64,000 bases of DNA. Origin: Pterobdella sp. o SKG-2022. Its lineage: Eukaryota > Annelida > Clitellata > Hirudinida > Piscicolidae. Below the pieces are notes generated by a model. That model worked only from the letters and a program-made list of their open reading frames with translations. It searched no databases and had not been told where the DNA came from. This document shows, piece by piece, positions 36,788 through 59,800 of the stretch (its first letter is position 1; each line of letters opens with the position of its first letter). Made by a program: the position numbers and the translations under genes. The stretch is taken from NCBI GenBank assembly GCA_964035795.1, contig OZ038323.1, forward strand, positions 11,012,109-11,076,108, read 5' to 3'.

Positions 36788-39001
36788 TCACTGACCAGGC
36801 ACAGATCCAGCATAATGGGGCAGCATTCCAGGCTTAGGGTAGATGCGGTAGGGTGGGTGGTAGGGAGAGCATATGTCGGCATTGGCACTTGAGAAGAATT
36901 TTATAAAAAGATTAGCAACTATCAATGGAAGCTTTGATAAAAAAATAAAACAAAGACTTGAGGCGGAAACAGTTAGCTAACCTAATCTTGTGCTTGCTCT
37001 CCTCTTTAGACAGGTTTACTTTTGGATTTTCCAGGCGGTCTGTTGTCGTTTCAACAGTAGTTATTATAAAAATCATCAGTGAACACTTAATTCAGACTCT
37101 CTTCCTACAACAGATTTTCCATGATGAGACCTTACAAATCTTTTATAGTAACTTTTGTTATACTAACAAATAACCAAAAAAGCTTGATAATCTATCCAAA
37201 AACATGTGTCACTTCTTCCAAAAAACTCCCGGACCCCCACAACAGACCTTTATAGTATTGTTGGTAGCAGTTGAAAGTCTTGAGACCGAGAGAAGCCCCC
37301 CTGTGGTAATCGATGCCGAAAGACTCGATGAAGGGCTTTATTCTGGGAATCCAACCACTGTAGCCTACTATTGGGGGGTTGTCCGCTTGTATCTTTACTG
37401 TTTCATGAGTTTCGTGTGAGGTTATTTTAGGGTTCGAATTAATAAATAAATAAAACCCGTTAGTTGGTTATCCATAATTGAATTGCTTATAGAATAATTA
37501 ACAGTGTAGAGATGAAAGCATATGTGCTATAATGGAATTTTACGTTATACTAAATAATGATGAAATTTTAAATCACTCGCCAGGGTATCCACACGACTTC
37601 ATTGTGTTGACAGACTTGCGAAGGTCCTTGGTGGTTTCATCTTCACCTTTCAAAGGCCGCAGACATGGACTTTGTCTCGCTTCCCTCTTGAGATTATTAC
37701 GTATGGGTTTATTATACGAGGGTTTTGATGATTTAAGTGGAAGTCTATAATGAGGATTATGATTATAGCAACGTCAACTATAGTAGAATACAATACAATA
37801 CAACAAACAATTTGATTATAATGGCAATTATTTAGAAATTTTAACACCAAGATATTTTTACACCGACATAATATTTTTAATTTCTTAACTTGTATATCTT
37901 CCAATATTTTTTCTGACTCTTTCTTAGAAATGATGTGGTCCTCAAGGGCCTTGAAGTTAGCCTTGCGGAATGTCAGACTGAGGGAATTTCTGTTGAACTT
38001 CGGGATGTACCCTATGAATGCATATAAATCTCTCAAAACCTTGTTCATTACATTCACGATGTTAATATGAATTGAAACACTGTTTTGAAAGAAAAAGTCT
38101 TTTTTAAATTTGAAATTTTTGAGAGTACAAACTTGAGTTTGTATTAACATTCTTCAAATTCAAATTATTTGTGACTCCCTCGAAACATAAGTTTCATCAT
38201 CATAAAAACTCCAACAAAGCCTGATGCTCTATCACCACAAAACCTCAAAAGACCACAGACTCACCTCCGTACCCAGGAGGCAAGTCGAACACATACTTCT
38301 GCTGCCGCTTGACACTGTTAAGCTCTTTGTTTAGAGGTCCAACATGAGCATCTATGTACTCTGGGGTGATCTTCAAGTCCTCCAGCTTTGGCTGTGTAAA
38401 GTCGTCAACTTCAACTGCTTTGTTGTCCTCCTAGGGGGGAGAAGATTTTGGCTCGTAGATAATACAGATTATATATATGCTTATGTGAGAGAATATTTTT
38501 CTAATAATAATTGCACACAACATAATATAATGAAGCCCAATTGTTTACAAGTTTTTTTGATTGTGAATCATCACAGGTTGAAATATGAACATTGATCTAA
38601 GCCCCTCATCTTCAATAAGTTGATACTACACTTACCAGCTGAAGAGAGTGGGTCAGTTCTGCATAGTTAGCCCCGAAAGTGTACTTCATGCCTGGAACGA
38701 GGCCGGTGTACCTGTGAGAAATATCAAATAAAAATCGAATACATATGTTAATGGGAGTTATAAAAATTTTAAAAAATTTTATTGTGTTGTAAAAAAATTT
38801 AGTTAAGAAATATTATTATATATAATAAAAAATTAAACAGAATGAACGAAACTTAGAAGCAGCATAAGAATACGCCAAGAATACTTAGTTGAACATAATG
38901 ATCATAATAAACCCTGAAATTTTGGCACCAGGAGGCAGTTTTGAGGCCTTCATCCTTAACTCATAGCTGGGTCTGCCTCCATATTCTATTATCGTCGCCA
39001 T
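36788..39001 (-). CDS. CIMIP2 (FAM166/DUF2475)-like ciliary microtubule inner protein
   Basis: Eight exons (39001-38913, 38711-38636, 38430-38265, 38011-37890, 37686-37581, 37397-37248, 37003-36982, 36887-36788) join in consistent phase to 276 residues. Four copies of the family's short GY-x-G-x-(V/I)P motif are seen: SGYTGLVPGMKYTFGANYAE, PPGYGGYIPKF, VGYSGWIPRIK and PHYAGSVPGQ at the C-terminus. In human relatives (CIMIP2A/B/C) these motifs insert into the lumen of axonemal doublet microtubules, so the product probably stabilises motile cilia or sperm flagella. Length agrees with the family (about 200-320 residues). Two structural oddities: the 37,581 donor reads GC instead of GT, and the seventh exon is only 22 nt. 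No signal peptide or membrane segment. Confidence 0.75.
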
Positions 39002-39948
39002 TGTGATTAGAAATAACAAAAAGCTTCAAGGAATTTAAATAGAGTTATACAGTTTGAAATGTATTTAAAAATGTTATTTAATTGGTTTTGTGTTCAGAAA
39101 GATGAGGAATGGGATTCTTTAATATTGAGCCTTTTAAAAACCGTCTGAAAACACAGCACGTCAGAGCAAAGATCGTGTTAATTGCTTGTAAATAGCTTTA
39201 AAATTCAAATCATAACTAATGAAACTTAATCCTAACCAGATGAGCTGCAATGAGGACATTAAAAGGACAAAATATGGTTAAAGACATTGAAGAACGCCAA
39301 AATCACCGGTGTGAAGCAAAGAAGAGCCGTTGTCTAAGGATGAATGGTTAAAGAAGATTGACAAGACGTTGGAATATTCAATAGAAACATTACTATGCAT
39401 TTTGATACAAAAAAATGAATATTAATACCCCAACACCGAGTTGAGATGGTTGTAGTTGGAGTTTTAATGGCGGGTGTTCTTTTAAATACCACGTGTTCGC
39501 TTGGTAGCAGTGTTTTTATTAAAGCAACCTTCCCGAAAACACTTCATCTCACCCTCTCTAATGCTGTTTGCTTCTTTTTGTGCCTTTTTTATTTAGTGTG
39601 TGTGTTTAAGTGTGTGAAGTAATGTATGTCTGTATTGAAGTGTGTTTGTATTTGTATGTATATACGTAGGTTTTTGTGTGTGGGTGTATGTAGGTGTGTG
39701 TATGTGTGGGTGGGTGAAAGAGTATATATGTGTTTGTGTAAATGTGTGCGTGCGTGTGTGAGAATGTGTGTGTGATTGGTACGCCTGTTTAGATTGTTGA
39801 GGATATCATGTAGAGGCACCAAGAGCGATAAAAGCCTGCACTTATAATTGTACAAAGGCAGTCTCTCCTTGTGTGTATCTCTGAGTATTTCTCTGCTTGT
39901 ATGTCTAATATTATTTTTTTGTATAAATGTATAAGAGAGGTATGTTTT
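39002..39948. other. Spacer upstream of the CIMIP2-like gene
   Basis: No gene recognised. From about 39,590 the sequence turns into degenerate TG-rich repeats leading into the long (TG)n tract. Confidence 0.4.
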
Positions 39949-40448
<500 letters not shown>

Positions 40449-40961
40449 GTTTGTATTTACGTTTCACTAAAACCAGGCGAGTTTGTGTTTAAAAGCTCAA
40501 AAAGTTTTATCTCCGTCATTTTAATTTGAATGGATTCCAGATTTAAAAGTATGCACTCAAAAGCGCTTCATTTTTAAAATTTTTTTCTAGTACATTTGGC
40601 AAGATAACATAAGTTTAAATACAAGAAAAGATTGCAGTAGTTTTGGCGCCTAGTCTCCCTTTGTATTCTCGCTATTTTGTATTTTTTTTTGTATTTAATT
40701 TTTTTTAAATATTTTTTTGAATTGTTTTCCATTGTTTTAGTTATAATCAAATGATGTTTCTCTATGTTATGTTTTAAATGATTTTTTATCTGTTATTTTT
40801 ACCAAGGCAGTTTTGTTTTTTGCTAAGTATTGTTAGATTATTATTTTTTATTTTTATGTCAATAAAAAAATTTATTTTTTATTTTTTTTTGTGCACAGTA
40901 GTAAGCTTAGTTCTATGTACACTGCTTCTTTGGGTGAGCTGTCTTGTTGACTATGAAGTTG

Positions 40962-41010
40962 ATGATGATGATGATGAGGATGATGGTGATGATGATGGTG
41001 ATGATGATGG

Positions 41011-41043
<33 letters not shown>

Positions 41044-41098
41044 GGATGATGGTGATGATGATGATGATGATGATGGTGATAATGATGATGATGATGGT
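40962..41098 (+). repeat. (GAT)n-type trinucleotide repeat
   Basis: GAT/GGT units with a few GAG variants. It stays open as poly-Asp but is followed by poly(A)-rich sequence with no conserved protein context. Confidence 0.9.
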
Positions 41099-41895
41099 TG
41101 TTAGAAAACGGAAAAAAATGAAAAAAAAATTCTGCTCAAAAAAAAAAATTGGGGGAGATGATGCAAAACTTCAATTTCAAGAAAAAAATGAAATGGAAAA
41201 AAATAATAAAGAATAAAATTAATAAATAGAAAAAATATACAATAAACATAACAAAATAAATAAAAGAACTGAAAAGTACCACAAGATGATACAAGATGGT
41301 GAGGGTAGTGATGTTCATGGTGAGGTTGAAGATGAAAAAGATGGTTTTGGTAAGAATGAAAAAAAAGATAAAAGTGAAGATGAGGAAGATGAGCATGGGG
41401 AAAATGGAGAAGAAAAAGAGAAGGAGGAGGAAGAGGAAGATGAGTAAGAAAATGAAAAATGTTGGCAATTTCTACCGTGATGATTTGAAAGATATTAAAT
41501 TTTTCCAGGCTTTTCGTTTCTGTTTTGTTTTGAAATTCGAATATACATACAAATATGTATATAAATATATTCCTACTGCTTATACCAATAAATTTTCAAA
41601 CTATCATCAATTCAGTAAAATCTGGAAACCCTTTATCATATTTATTTCAATAATATTTTAACTCATCAGAGCATTCAAAACAATTGACACACAATTTGAT
41701 ATACTAATCTTCTCGAGGGGCATCTTTTGTGCCAGTTTATGAATGCTGCTATAAGAAGTTGTCATAAATAAAATTCAAAACAACCAAACATGACAAAAAT
41801 TAAGAAATTCATTCAAAAAGTCTTGGAAAGGAAGAAGGAAGAGAGAAGAAGAGGGAGGAAATGAGAGATACATAGAGAAAAATAGAGAAGAAGAA

Positions 41896-53739
<11,844 letters not shown>

Positions 53740-55229
53740 TTTAATTTTGTATGCCATTCATTTTCATGTCATTACATTTCTAATCATGACTCAAATTGGT
53801 CTCTCACTTTTCTTACCGTTGCAAATGCTCCAAGTCGGTAATCGTTGTTGTTGTCGTTGTTGCTATTAGACCTCATAACCTCAACATTGCCAACACATTC
53901 TGTTACTTAATGATGCTTTTCCAACATTTTGTGAAACATTATACATATTGATCTTTATAATATTTAGCTTATTTGACAAGAATATCAAATGTTTGTCCCC
54001 ATTTTCGTGTTCCTCTCACGGTCCTCATAGCTTAGAACTTCGGAATATGTATGTTTGAAAATGGAATATTTTTTAGATTTTTAGATTCATTTTATTAAGT
54101 TGTTGAAAGCATTTTGAACGATACACCGACGATATCGACAAGATCTGGCACACTCCAGACGTATGACGTCATTTATTTTTGTACTATAAATTATTGTATA
54201 CGGTTAAAAGTGACAACTGACCCAATTTAATGATTCACACCTAAATTATTGGATACAAAATTCATTTTCAAAAAATTCTTGTACTCAACAGTTTAAGCCT
54301 CAGATTGATGAGTAAAGTAAAAAACAGAATAAGATTCCTACATATAATGATAACATATAGATAATTGTATTATATGGATGAATAAAAGTTTTTGTCACAA
54401 TGACTCACTTCTTTTCCAACCCTCAACACTCACTCCTGCCCGCCACCAAACAAATGCAATGGGGTAGTCCCTGCAACCAAAGTTTTGTTTTGCTCAACTG
54501 GTGGAAGATGTCTTCATACTTTAAACGTGATAAAAGCATTGGAAAACTCAAAATAAACATTACTCATAAAAGTTAAGCGCCATTCCACAATTTAAATCAC
54601 TTGATCTCTCTGAGACAGCACTACGGGCGTGTTTCAGAGGTTCTTGAGGTAGCATACCTCTTAATGTTGTATTGAGTAATGGTGTATTTTGCATGACGAC
54701 AACCTGCAGACAGATACAAATTTTTTTAACATCAGTTTGTTTCCAGTTGTGAGCTTAAATTTTTGATGGGTCAAATGAGTTGCAGCCATTTATATAAGTT
54801 GAGGAGAGTTTTTGGTTCTCGGGTGCAGATTTTGAGGGAATATTTAGAGTTTCATACATTCGATGGCTGTTGTAGAATTTAATTATTTCTTATTTTTACA
54901 TTAAAAATATTTTTAATTAATTTAAAAATTTTTTCAACTCAGCTAAAAAAAAAGGAACTTAACGAAAAGTGACAAATTGAAAGCAACTCTCTGAAGAGAG
55001 ATTATCACAGTTTCATGAGGTCTTTGTTTTCAATTTATTCTTAAAATTTGAGAAAAAAATTTTTGAAAAATCGCATTTATTGAAAATTGAATCCTATTTT
55101 CAAATGAAAGTTAGAGATTTATTGAGAAATTTTAAAAATATCATTTTTGGAAAAAAAAAATAGAAATAAGGAAAATAAAGTATAGCCTAAAAAAATATTG
55201 ATAAAAATGAATAAAAATAAAAAAAAACG

Positions 55230-55262
<33 letters not shown>

Positions 55263-55608
55263 GAATAATAATAAAATCGAGGCATCTGAGAAATGTTATC
55301 TGCAGGAAGCTGAAAAGGAAATTTTTTTATTCTTTGCCTAAGTGCTTTTAGGTGCCAGAATGGAAATTTTATCTAAATTTGATTCGATTGATATTCAATA
55401 AATAATGCTTATTTATTGAATATCTTTTGAGGATATAATTGAGCTCTGTACTTCATCGTTAAAGTCTTAATTTCTTGTTTAATGTCTATCCCAAACACAG
55501 TGTTTTATCGTTAATTTTTAGTCTTCATTTAGCAAACTTTCATTCAGAATAAAAAAACCAAATAATTTATATTCAAATGAAAACACTTTTTGGAGTTATG
55601 TTATGCCA
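53740..55608. other. PKA 3' flank and spacer
   Basis: A candidate PKA poly(A) signal AATAAA lies at 54,381. Then AT-rich sequence with an AAT microsatellite near 55,220-55,275 and no recognisable gene. Confidence 0.45.
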
Positions 55609-55650
55609 CGAAGCTTCTCGTAAGTTAAACTTACATTATCGACCAGTTAA
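55609..55650. repeat. Foldback-element fragment
   Basis: GAAGCTTCTCGTAAGTTAAA then CTTACATTATCGACCAGTTA matches one arm of the 18,245 palindrome, without a partner arm. Confidence 0.5.
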
Positions 55651-55844
55651 TTTAGCCTTTCAAAATATAATTTACATTCAGTTTTGAAGATTTAAAATGG
55701 CTTAAAAATTTGGTGCTTCATTTATCCCATTGATTTTCATGCAGGTTTTACAGCATCTCAGCCATTGTTTTCTCTGTAGGCACGTCTCTTTATTCATATT
55801 TGCGCAATGTGGCTTGTCTTTGTCTCCCCAGTAGCAGCCTAGTA

Positions 55845-55975
55845 TAGTGTGTTGTGTGAGGTGGTGTGGTGGTGTGGTGAGCGTGGTGTGGTGTAGAAAG
55901 TGTGGTGAGAAGTAGTTTAGTAAGAAGTGGTGTGGTAGTGGAATCTGGTGGGGTTTTTGCTTGGTGATGTGGTAG
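55845..55975 (+). repeat. Degenerate G/T-rich repeat flanking the Cys-rich exons
   Basis: GTGGTGTGGTGAG-type phrases without regular period, rich in G and T on the plus strand, similar in wording to the 34-bp minisatellite on the other side of the Cys-rich exons. Confidence 0.6.
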
Positions 55976-56062
55976 GATAGTTTTTGCAGTGTTTTTGCAA
56001 AAATTCTAATTGATGTGACTTGTTGAAAGCTTTTTGGTTTTGATAACTTCTTCTAGACTCAC

Positions 56063-56776
56063 CGTTGATGTGTGATGTCACACCCTCACACGCGTAACAG
56101 CATCTGTTTTTCACCTTCAGCATCATAATCAATAGTTACTTCTACCTTCACCATCACTATTAACTTCCACCATATTTAAGCATTATTATAACTATAGATT
56201 TCAACATCATTACTACTTCGTACTCTTTCCTGTAGTTTCAATTAAAAAAAAGAACCTTCAAATCATAGCAGTGATGACGGTGATGAGCAGCAATTTCAGT
56301 GCATGGAATCTTTTGCTCATTTATCTTGACGGGCAGTCTTTGGTCGATTCTGGGACACTTTGACGTCACTTTGTTGTGTAGGGAGAGATATGAAGAAAAT
56401 TTTAGAATTTAAACAACTATAGCAAAGATTTTTTCAATTATCAAAATGTTTAGCACATGTGAAAACTTTATTATATCTATTGACAACTCCAAAAAATGCA
56501 CACACACACAAACGCTTGTGGAAGTGCGCCATTTATTAAAATTTTTCTCGTGCTCATAGCAAGTCTGACAACAGTCCTCAAAGTCCTGCTTGCCCTGACA
56601 CTGAGCCGAGAGTTCACACCACTCCGGGGTCAAGTCCCCGTAAGCACAGCCTGGTATGTCCCGTCTAAAGGTCTCGCATGTACCACAACAATTGTTTTTA
56701 TGTACCGGGTTGTAGCAGTCCCAGGGGTTCATTAGACTGCAGTGGGTCAAAGGTGCTATGTCCCTACAGGATGTTG
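56063..56776 (-). CDS. Cysteine-rich secreted-protein exons with CCxTC motifs, partial
   Basis: The main exon starts after an acceptor at 56,777 and reads to about 56,510. Ordered cysteines include NPWDCYNPVHKNNCCGTCET, CAYGDLTPEWC and DFEDCCQTCYEHE. A second candidate exon at 56,114-56,063 encodes VKNRCCYACEGVTSHIN, another CC-x-x-C unit in compatible phase. The alternating DC...CCxTC pattern resembles C-terminal cysteine-rich modules of secreted invertebrate metalloproteases (ADAMTS-like), but I cannot name the protein. No start codon or signal peptide exon is visible. Upstream exons would have to lie beyond the minisatellite (right of 62,630) or outside the window, making the array intronic. 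A local fragment or pseudogene is the alternative. Confidence 0.5.
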
Positions 56777-56805
56777 CTAAGATGATGTGGAGTGGTGTGG
56801 CGTTA

Positions 56806-59800
56806 TGAGGTGTGAGGTGAGTTGGTGGTGTGGTAAGGTTGGGGTGTGAGGTGAGCTGGTGGTGTGGTAAGGTTGGGGTGTGAGGTAAGTTGGTGGTGTG
56901 TTAAGGTTGGGGTGTGAAGTGAGCTGGTGGTGTGGTAAGGTTGGGGTGTGAGGTGAGTTGGTGGTGTGGTAAGGTTGGGGTGTGAAGTGAGTTGGTGGTG
57001 TGGTAAGGTTAGGGTGTGAGGTGAATTGGTGGTGTGGTAATGTTGGGATGTAAGGTGAGTTGGTGGTGTGGTAAGGTTGGGGTGTGAGGTGAGTTGGTGG
57101 TGTGGTAAGGTTAGGGTGTGAGGTAAGTTGGTGGTGTGGTAAGGTTGGAGTGTGAGGTGAGTTGGTGGTGTGGTAAGGTTGGGGTGTGAGGTGAGTTGGT
57201 GGTGTGGTAAGGTTGGGGTGTAAGGTGAGTTGGTGGTGTGGTAAGGTTGGAGTGTGAGGTGAGTTGGTGGTGTGGTAAGGTTGGGGTGTGAGGTGAGTTG
57301 GTGGTGTGGTAAGGTTGGGGTGTGAGGTAAGTTGGTGGTGTGGTAAGGTTGGAGTGTGAGGAGAGTTGGTGGTGTGGTAAGGTTGGGGTGTGAGGTAAGT
57401 TGGTGGTGTGGTAAGGTTGGGGTGTGAGGTAAGTTGGTGGTGTGGTAAGGTTGGAGTGTGAGGTGAGTTGGTGGTGTGGTAAGGTTGGAGTGTGAGGTGA
57501 GTTGGTGGTGTGGTAAGGTTGGGGTGTGAGGTGAGTTGGTGGTGTGGTAAGGTTGGGGTGTGAGGTGAGTTGGTGGTGTGGTAAGGTTGGGGTGTGAGGT
57601 GAGTTGGTGGTGTGGTAAGGTTGGGGTGTGAGGTGAGTTGGTGGTGTGGTAAGGTTGGAGTGTGAGGTGAGTTGGTGGTGTGGTAAGGTTGGGGTGTGAG
57701 GTGAGTTGGTGGTGTGGTAAGGTTGGGGTGTGAGGTGAGTTGGTGGTGTGGTAAGGTTGGGGTGTGAGGTGAGTTGGTGGTGTGGTAAGGTTGGAGTGTG
57801 AGGTGAGTTGGTGGTGTGGTAAGGTTGGAGTGTGAGGTGAGTTGGTGGTGTGGTAAGGTTGGGGTGTGAGGTGAGTTGGTGGTGTGGTAAGGTTGGGGTG
57901 TGAGGTGAGTTGGTGGTGTGGTAAGGTTGGGGTGTGAGGTGAGTTGGTGGTGTGGTAAGGTTGGAGTGTGAGGTGAGTTGGTGGTGTGGTAAGGTTGGAG
58001 TGTGAGGTGAGTTGGTGGTGTGGTAAGGTTGGGGTGTGAGGTGAGTTGGTGGTGTGGTAAGGTTGGGGTGTGAGGTGAGTTGGTGGTGTGGTAAGGTTGG
58101 GGTGTGAGGTGAGTTGGTGGTGTGGTAAGGTTGGGGTGTGAGGTGAGTTGGTGGTGTGGTAAGGTTGGGGTGTGAGGTGAGTTGGTGGTGTGGTAAGGTT
58201 GGGGTGTGAGGTGAGTTGGTGGTGTGGTAAGGTTGGGGTGTGAGGTGAGTTGGTGGTGTGGTAAGGTTGGGGTGTGAGGTGAGTTGGTGGTGTGGTAAGG
58301 TTGGGGTGTGAGGTGAGTTGGTGGTGTGGTAAGGTTGGGGTGTGAGGTGAGTTGGTGGTGTGGTAAGGTTGGGGTGTGAGGTGAGTTGGTGGTGTGGTAA
58401 GGTTGGGGTGTGAGGTGAGTTGGTGGTGTGGTAAGGTTGGGGTGTGAAGTGAGTTGGTGGTGTGGTAAGGTTGGGGTGTGAGGTGAGTTGGTGGTGTGGT
58501 AAGGTTGGAGTGTGAGGTGAGTTGGTGGTGTGGTAAGGTTGGGGTGTGAGGTGAGTTGGTGGTGTGGTAAGGTTGGGGTGTGAGGTGAGTTGGTGGTGTG
58601 GTAAGGTTGGGGTGTGAGGTGAGTTGGTGGTGTGGTAAGGTTGGGGTGTGAGGTGAGTTGGTGGTGTGGTAAGGTTGGGGTGTGAAGTGAGTTGGTGGTG
58701 TGGTAAGGTTGGGGTGTGAGGTGAGTTGGTGGTGTGGTAAGGTTGGAGTGTGAGGTGAGTTGGTGGTGTGGTAAGGTTGGGGTGTGAGGTGAGTTGGTGG
58801 TGTGGTAAGGTTGGGGTGTGAGGTGAGTTGGTGGTGTGGTAAGGTTGGGGTGTGAGGTGAGTTGGTGGTGTGGTAAGGTTGGGGTGTGAGGTGAGTTGGT
58901 GGTGTGGTAAGGTTGGGGTGTGAGGTGAGTTGGTGGTGTGGTAAGGTTGGGGTGTGAGGTGAGTTGGTGGTGTGGTAAGGTTGGGGTGTGAGGTGAGTTG
59001 GTGGTGTGGTAAGGTTGGGGTGTGAGGTGAGTTGGTGGTGTGGTAAGGTTGGGGTGTGAGGTGAGTTGGTGGTGTGGTAAGGTTGGGGTGTGAGGTGAGT
59101 TGGTGGTGTGGTAAGGTTGGGGTGTGAGGTGAGTTGGTGGTGTGGTAAGGTTGGGGTGTGAAGTGAGTTGGTGGTGTGGTAAGGTTGGGGTGTGAGGTGA
59201 GTTGGTGGTGTGGTAAGGTTGGAGTGTGAGGTGAGTTGGTGGTGTGGTAAGGTTGGGGTGTGAGGTGAGTTGGTGGTGTGGTAAGGTTGGGGTGTGAGGT
59301 GAGTTGGTGGTGTGGTAAGGTTGGGGTGTGAGGTGAGTTGGTGGTGTGGTAAGGTTGGGGTGTGAGGTGAGTTGGTGGTGTGGTAAGGTTGGGGTGTGAA
59401 GTGAGTTGGTGGTGTGGTAAGGTTGGGGTGTGAGGTGAGTTGGTGGTGTGGTAAGGTTGGGGTGTGAGGTGAGTTGGTGGTGTGGTAAGGTTGGGGTGTG
59501 AGGTGAGTTGGTGGTGTGGTAAGGTTGGGGTGTGAGGTGAGTTGGTGGTGTGGTAAGGTTGGAGTGTGAGGTGAGTTGGTGGTGTGGTAAGGTTGGGGTG
59601 TGAGGTGAGTTGGTGGTGTGGTAAGGTTGGGGTGTGAGGTGAGTTGGTGGTGTGGTAAGGTTGGGGTGTGAGGTGAGTTGGTGGTGTGGTAAGGTTGGGG
59701 TGTGAGGTGAGTTGGTGGTGTGGTAAGGTTGGGGTGTGAGGTGAGTTGGTGGTGTGGTAAGGTTGGGGTGTGAGGTGAGTTGGTGGTGTGGTAAGGTTGG

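Noticed and set aside
40778..41216. Poly-Asp or poly-Met open frames
   Set aside because: GAT repeat followed by A-rich sequence, with no conserved segment.
56260..56370. Additional Cys/His-containing exon (CPRIDQRLPVKINEQ) on the minus strand
   Set aside because: Lies between the two Cys-rich candidate exons but lacks the CCxxC pattern and convincing splice sites in phase.
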